Under the pieces are notes generated by a model, which ran no database searches, had not been told where the DNA came from, and saw only the letters and a list, made by a program, of their open reading frames with translations. From a virus, in the IMG/VR virus record IMGVR_UViG_3300033996_000134, positions 1 to 26,294 of that record: a stretch of DNA of 26,294 nucleotides, one strand, 5' to 3'. Shown here one piece after another: positions 23,501-26,294 of this stretch (position 1 is the stretch's first letter; each line of letters starts with the position of its first letter). A program made the translations under genes and the position numbers.

Positions 23501-26294
23501 TGGATTGATCAGTTCCTGAAGAAGCGTAAAGCCAATCTTGACGGTCAAAACATGACCCGCTACGACGCTTACTTCAAGCTGTACAAGGGCAACAAGGACA
23601 TGATCATTGAGGAAGCAATCGCTGATGCGTTTGCTTACTACGCCGAGACTAAACCCCCAGCAGGAATGCTGGCTGCATTGTTTAAACGCATGCAGGACTT
23701 CTTTACTGCGCTGCGTAATGCATTGGCAGGAGCAGGCTTCCAGACCTACGAAGACATCTTTGGTCAGGTTGAGCGTGGCGAGTTGAAGGCTGGCACAGCT
23801 ACGGACGGCGGCAAGAGGTTATCTGTGTTGCCAGAAAAAGTGCCAAAGATTGACCCCAATGACGTTAGTAATGTTGTTAAAACCAGCCCCTACAAAGACG
23901 CCGGAATTAATGTATTAAATTCTCAAATTGCTAAAACCTCTAAAGCTTTGGAGGTTGACGGTGTTGGCAAATTGTTTGACGACGCCTATCTTGCGGAATT
24001 TAAAAAACGCGGCGATTGGCGGAACCCTAATGACTTTAATCGGGCTGTTGCTCAGGCCGTAGATGAGTTGCAATTTCAAATGCGGCAGTCTAAATCAGGA
24101 CTAGATTGGTACGAAGAAGATATTGCTGAAGCATTTAAATTAACTCAGCGGTACATTCCAAGTTTAAAAAAACCTGAAAAGCGTGCGTTGTTTTCAGTGA
24201 TTGCCGGAATTATGTCTCCTAGCACTAACGCAAGGGACAACTGGGTTATTGCCGCACAAGCCTATCAAAGTTATGAAGCAACCGGCATTCTTCCGGGTAC
24301 TAATCCTGCAACGGGTGGACTTTGGATGGGCGGGCTGGAATCAGCCAACAAGAAAAAACAATTAGACATGTTGAATGCAATGCTTCAGCCAAAAGGCAAA
24401 GGCGGCCTTGGTGAGAAGGGCGCTGTGGAGTGGTTGCAGGGTAGCCACACAGTTGCAGAAATAACAGATTTTCGTGCCAAATACGGAGGCATGGGGAAGT
24501 CTAACGTTGGCGGAAAAGCAACAGATATTCTTCCCGGCTTTACCGCCTTTGGGCCAAAGGTTGGCCCATTTGTGATGAACATTAACGGCATTTATGAGGT
24601 CACTGTAGATGTGTGGATGACCCGCACATTTAATAGATATTTTGGACAAATGATGGGGGCTGATGGTAAGATTATTCGCGCACCTACAGAGCCTCAACGT
24701 GTCGCAATTAAAAATCTTGCCGTGCAAGCCGCACAGCAACTGGGAATTAAGCCCTATCAGGTGCAGTCTGTTCTCTGGTTTTTAGAGCAGCAAATATTTA
24801 ACAAACTTGGCACAGGAGCAAAAAGCTATGGATTCAGCGACGGAGCAATCAAGTTTATCGAAACGCAGGGCGGAATTGGTGGAGCAAAAGTGTCTGCTCC
24901 AGACAGCGGCGTTAATGCGGCTACGGACGGGGCAACCGGAAAGCAAGCTGGACAAGTTAGCCCATCAGCGGGTAGACTACCAGCTAGAACAACTAAACAG
25001 GGAGTAAGCGATGACACAGGCAGACAACTTTCTCTTAGAGAACCTACCGCTAGATCCGGCACAGGAGGCGGGGAAAGGCTCTCTATTACGGGAGCAGAAG
25101 AGGGACGATCCGAACCGACCAGAGACAGAGAGGGACGGGATCAGGTCAGAGGCTTTACGCCGCTTGCAGGTGCGCCGATTATTTCAGGGGCAACAGGGCC
25201 AGACCCAAGCCTAGTCAAAGTAGCGGAAGATTATGCTAAGAAGTATAAAATTCCGTATCGCAGACAAGCGTCTTATGTTGAAATTGATGAAGATTTTGCC
25301 AAGCTAGTCGGTCAAGCGTATGACGCAATGCCTCATGCGCCAAACAACCCTAAGGTCAAGGAAGCATATCAAGATCTCAATCGGCAGACCAGAGATCAGT
25401 ATGATGCATTGGTTGACGCTGGCTACACCTTTACATTCTTTGACAGCAACACCGATCCTTATGATGGCAACCCCTTTAATGCAATGCGGGATCTGCGTAA
25501 AAATAAACAGATGGCTGTTTATGGAACTTACGACGGCTACGGCACTGAAGGAATAACTGGTGCAGCGGTTGAAGACAACCCTATGTTGGAGGATACAGGA
25601 CTGCGCTGGCCTGACCAAAACGGTGTTGAGCACATGGTTACAGCCAATGACCTGTTCCGTGCCGTTCATGATGCGTTTGGGCACGGCTTAGAAGGTGCTG
25701 GTTTCCGAGCTAGGGGTGAAGAGAATGCATGGCAAGCACATGCCCGTTTATTTACCGGCCCTGCCGTGGGTGCTCTTACCAGCGAAACCAGAGGCCAGAA
25801 CAGTTCGCTTAACTATGGCCAATACGGAGAAAAGAACCGTACCGCCAAAATAGAAGACACCGTTTTTGCAGAGCAAAAGACTGGTTTAATGCCAGACTGG
25901 ACATGGAAAACTAACATTGTTGATGATGAAGGCGTCGTGCTTGGTAGCAAACAAGCTGATGCTGTCAGTGTTAAGGGTTTGCATTATGGTAAAGCCCGTG
26001 TAGAAGAGCTTGATGCGTCTAAGTATGGCAGTGGTGTCCGTGGTGCGGAGCGACGCAGACTGGAGCAAACGGATGACGACCGCATTAAACAGCGTGTTTA
26101 CTTCTACATTGCCAAACCAGATGGTTCAACACCATTACCAGAAGCCGGGGTAGGCCAGTACGTTTACACGCAAAAGTTTGACAATGTTCTTGGCCAAGGG
26201 CCAACAATGAGCCGCTTATTCCGAGAGGCTAACGGCGACTCAAATGCCTTTGAAAGTCTGGTTGTTGACTCTGGCTATGATGGCTACGCAGTGC
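20546..26294 (+). CDS. Giant polyvalent phage protein (3' partial)
   Basis: ATG 20546 opens a frame with no stop to the window edge (1916 codons). Residues 1-36: a conserved start (MALYRITAPDGRTYEIQGP). Residues 55-335: Gly/Ala-rich hydrophobic stretches (APIIAAGLLPGG), then a coiled coil to ~392. Residues ~720-880: short eAxx modules and a coiled coil. Residues 958-962: HESIH with E1022/E1023 downstream, a zincin-like site. Residues ~1114-1438: an unassigned helical domain (GLDWYEEDIAEAF, FSVIAGIMSPST). Residues ~1440-1548: disordered linker. Residues ~1550-1795: HDAFGH domain. Residues ~1800-end: an ADP-ribosyltransferase-like region (HY-x-K, YGSGVRGAERRRL). Multi-effector proteins of this sort are the polyvalent proteins described in phages, believed to be injected with the DNA. 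Start: TAAGTTTAAATATG. Confidence 0.85.
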   Translation, partial: MALYRITAPDGRTYEIQGPAGATQRQVEAELLRQNPMAGLTSKELAETPRAPSTIKDIGFGGLGALAGGVQTLSNLAGVDNPVSRGLGSIQQYAQESLSPARQEELAIQSELESRAQGTGLGNEVSTGIRRFTQAPVQGTLNALLGSAPIIAAGLLPGGQAAAGASLGARVLAGARGATGIGGLMGVGGQKGQDYEAVKQALLDKGLDPEIAEQKALEASAYSAENLPRQFVAGGAGALEGAFGVEQALANAARKVSRANGAPSLDAPTFKRAVGTSVLGEAVPEAIQAGVGQVGTNVALNQAGVATDLTQGLAGTVAHDALVGAVLGLAVSPAQMSNLQRDHQRAKADEQARKQAEVDAKAQAEAQKAEAERAVFQKQTEEIRQQMEQQQAIALPAPSEEIPVEEVQTDPLKNPLGNIRKGEVPFDIYKQIDDYRKQAGLPKLKEYSIEDFVDAMPGVNPKSEQALLDELITAKSGYAGEKYTAEDVINQAKLKNVETKTQGFKDFLARTTGVNALEKMSQPQLHAAFKALNALPQSEGLNILPEGTNASRFNDKQYTNAIKGVDMLLNDLGVPVDPSEVIKTIKEYTNLTEDSHAGAILDAAIKNGDVDLIKTPRYELYDPKTGNVLPSTYTSRTAARAAASKRGLNVRQITTDAIAAPSTSATLPEGFDIREGAFKEGEAPSGFDVLAGEEVLFKANTIEEANAKKDSFERTRAGMANSRENQITQLNNAIEASQKRLNTMEAQGKGQTTGYQKAAGKHAKLVADTQAKIAALTEEIAKYDPKATPLTVKPTGTKAVGRKGYTVFEQAQARATYPSRQAAEESILSEMSDKQLQELSQQQGRRAIGKKAQAELERRTPKAPTAAEAKRFAEQKPVSEVLKGIKEKQVKAEEAGTIPGMKERIAQFEAYLKPAMKQFGLGDVGLNIVQDLNTEGSYSKNLIKIALRQQDPMRVLRHESIHAMKELGFFTPAQWKALERMANDQWIDQFLKKRKANLDGQNMTRYDAYFKLYKGNKDMIIEEAIADAFAYYAETKPPAGMLAALFKRMQDFFTALRNALAGAGFQTYEDIFGQVERGELKAGTATDGGKRLSVLPEKVPKIDPNDVSNVVKTSPYKDAGINVLNSQIAKTSKALEVDGVGKLFDDAYLAEFKKRGDWRNPNDFNRAVAQAVDELQFQMRQSKSGLDWYEEDIAEAFKLTQRYIPSLKKPEKRALFSVIAGIMSPSTNARDNWVIAAQAYQSYEATGILPGTNPATGGLWMGGLESANKKKQLDMLNAMLQPKGKGGLGEKGAVEWLQGSHTVAEITDFRAKYGGMGKSNVGGKATDILPGFTAFGPKVGPFVMNINGIYEVTVDVWMTRTFNRYFGQMMGADGKIIRAPTEPQRVAIKNLAVQAAQQLGIKPYQVQSVLWFLEQQIFNKLGTGAKSYGFSDGAIKFIETQGGIGGAKVSAPDSGVNAATDGATGKQAGQVSPSAGRLPARTTKQGVSDDTGRQLSLREPTARSGTGGGERLSITGAEEGRSEPTRDREGRDQVRGFTPLAGAPIISGATGPDPSLVKVAEDYAKKYKIPYRRQASYVEIDEDFAKLVGQAYDAMPHAPNNPKVKEAYQDLNRQTRDQYDALVDAGYTFTFFDSNTDPYDGNPFNAMRDLRKNKQMAVYGTYDGYGTEGITGAAVEDNPMLEDTGLRWPDQNGVEHMVTANDLFRAVHDAFGHGLEGAGFRARGEENAWQAHARLFTGPAVGALTSETRGQNSSLNYGQYGEKNRTAKIEDTVFAEQKTGLMPDWTWKTNIVDDEGVVLGSKQADAVSVKGLHYGKARVEELDASKYGSGVRGAERRRLEQTDDDRIKQRVYFYIAKPDGSTPLPEAGVGQYVYTQKFDNVLGQGPTMSRLFREANGDSNAFESLVVDSGYDGYAV
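23417..23614 (+). other. Zincin-like metallopeptidase site in polyvalent protein
   Basis: Residues 958-962 read H-E-S-I-H, within VLRHESIHAMKELGFFTP. About 60 residues later MIIEEAIADAFAYY provides Glu1022/Glu1023 as a candidate third zinc ligand, the spacing and E-x-x-A-D context of gluzincin-like polyvalent peptidases. Activity is inferred, not shown. Confidence 0.65.
24814..24818 (+). promoter_or_regulatory. Shine-Dalgarno AGGAG for overprinted ORF 1
   Basis: AGGAG lies 9 bases before ATG 24828, inside the polyvalent gene. It is one of the strongest Shine-Dalgarno matches in the window, which is unexpected inside a coding region unless an internal start is used. Confidence 0.45.
24828..25007 (+). 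CDS. Candidate overprinted small gene 1 (59 aa)
   Basis: It lies in a different + frame from the surrounding polyvalent gene. ATG 24828 follows AGGAG by 9 bases and the frame ends TAA at 25005-25007. The product is balanced in charge and strongly helical (MDSATEQSSLSKRRAELVEQ, then KCLLQTAALMRL, KLDKLAHQRVDYQLEQL), unlike the Arg/Leu-only products of ordinary shadow frames here. The main frame over the same bases encodes low-complexity linker. The stop is followed by a second small ORF three bases later. No family is recognised. Either this is an overprinted gene, or an ancestral intergenic gene later absorbed by the giant ORF, or a chance frame. Confidence 0.45.
   Translation: MDSATEQSSLSKRRAELVEQKCLLQTAALMRLRTGQPESKLDKLAHQRVDYQLEQLNRE
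25001..25004 (+). promoter_or_regulatory. Shine-Dalgarno GGAG for overprinted ORF 2
   Basis: AGGGAG at 24999-25004 with core GGAG lies 6 bases before ATG 25011. It sits at the end of overprinted ORF 1, directly before its stop codon, as in the neighbouring real gene junctions. Confidence 0.4.
25011..25214 (+). CDS. Candidate overprinted small gene 2 (67 aa)
   Basis: It is in the same alternative frame as the 59-aa ORF, starting 3 bases after its stop and ending TAG at 25212-25214. It has its own Shine-Dalgarno sequence. The product starts MTQADNFLLENLPLDPAQEA, has a hydrophilic middle (EQKRDDPNRPETERDGIRSE) and an amphipathic helix (ALRRLQVRRLFQGQQ). It has no cysteine or TM. It reads like a genuine small phage structural or connector-type protein, but I do not recognise a family. 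The ORF ends where the conserved HDxFGH domain of the main frame begins, so it is confined to the linker. Confidence 0.45.
   Translation: MTQADNFLLENLPLDPAQEAGKGSLLREQKRDDPNRPETERDGIRSEALRRLQVRRLFQGQQGQTQA
25195..25930 (+). other. Conserved HDxFGH domain of polyvalent protein
   Basis: It begins TGPDPSLVKVAEDYAKKYKI and includes YRRQASYVEI, AYDAMPHAPNNPKV, DPYDGNPFNAMRDLRKNKQM, then VHDAFGHGLEGAGFRARGEE with NAWQAH, and TSETRGQNSSLNYGQYGE. I recognise the block as recurring in giant phage proteins but know no assigned function. His1708, His1713, Glu1725/1726 and His1732 are candidate metal ligands. Confidence 0.6.
25940..26294 (+). other. ADP-ribosyltransferase-like (ART-PolyVal-type) domain, truncated
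   Basis: Residues from ~1800: VKGLHYGKARVEELDASKYG, then SGVRGAERRRLEQ, RVYFYIAKPDG and a Y-rich end. The H-Y-x-K start, the YG-x-G-x-x-GAE-x-x-RL block and the R-V-Y-F-Y-I strand match my recollection of ART domains in polyvalent proteins. The window edge removes the rest. Confidence 0.5.

Noticed and set aside
5456-23687. GTTTAAAC sites as a CRISPR or att-type repeat array
   Set aside because: The sites are irregularly spaced inside genes with no constant spacer length and no longer shared repeat, except the two identical gene junctions.

Overview
The window is a stretch of tailed double-stranded DNA phage (Caudoviricetes) genome, or a prophage-like equivalent. It carries virion and lysis genes only. 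Every gene I can support lies on the + strand, and the intergenic gaps are 0-20 bases. I see no tRNA, CRISPR array, integrase, IS element or internal promoter or terminator. A Gram-negative host is suggested by the lysis set: a holin like the 3-TM holin of gene transfer agents, a signal-less GH24 lysozyme and membrane-anchored accessory proteins. The gene order looks podovirus-like, and the low-complexity 'SGGTG' fibre resembles fibres of environmental aquatic phages. Both of these are inferences; the host cannot be named from this sequence.

Layout. (1) 1-5937: a giant repeat-built fibre or adhesin, cut by the left edge, with three tiers of repeats: ~340-aa modules, 26 repeats of 20-21 aa, and five 11-aa Trp repeats. 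(2) 5947-9136: a second tail fibre with conserved N- and C-terminal modules, then a beta-propeller-like protein. (3) 9157-11400: a tightly overlapping lysis/membrane cassette of a TM protein, a 49-aa mini-protein, a second TM protein, holin and endolysin. (4) 11409-13930: a propeller-rich tail/DNA-stabilisation-type protein and a C1q-like jelly-roll protein. (5) 13940-20537: four low-complexity, coiled-coil, Gly/Ala/Gln-rich proteins that look like internal or injected virion proteins. (6) 20546-26294: a giant 'polyvalent' protein, at least 1916 aa and cut by the right edge. It has an HExxH zincin-like site, an uncharacterised domain, a conserved HDxFGH domain and an ADP-ribosyltransferase-like segment.

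The genes probably form one late polycistronic unit. Several junctions reuse the stop codon as part of the Shine-Dalgarno sequence (TAAGG-N7-ATG), and others overlap as GTGA or ATGA. The most unusual signal is at 24828-25214. Inside the polyvalent gene, over a low-complexity linker, another frame holds two consecutive small ORFs (59 and 67 codons). Each has a good Shine-Dalgarno sequence, and the pair sits on a local G+C peak. This may be an overprinted gene pair. The octamer GTTTAAAC also occurs at least 12 times, far above chance.
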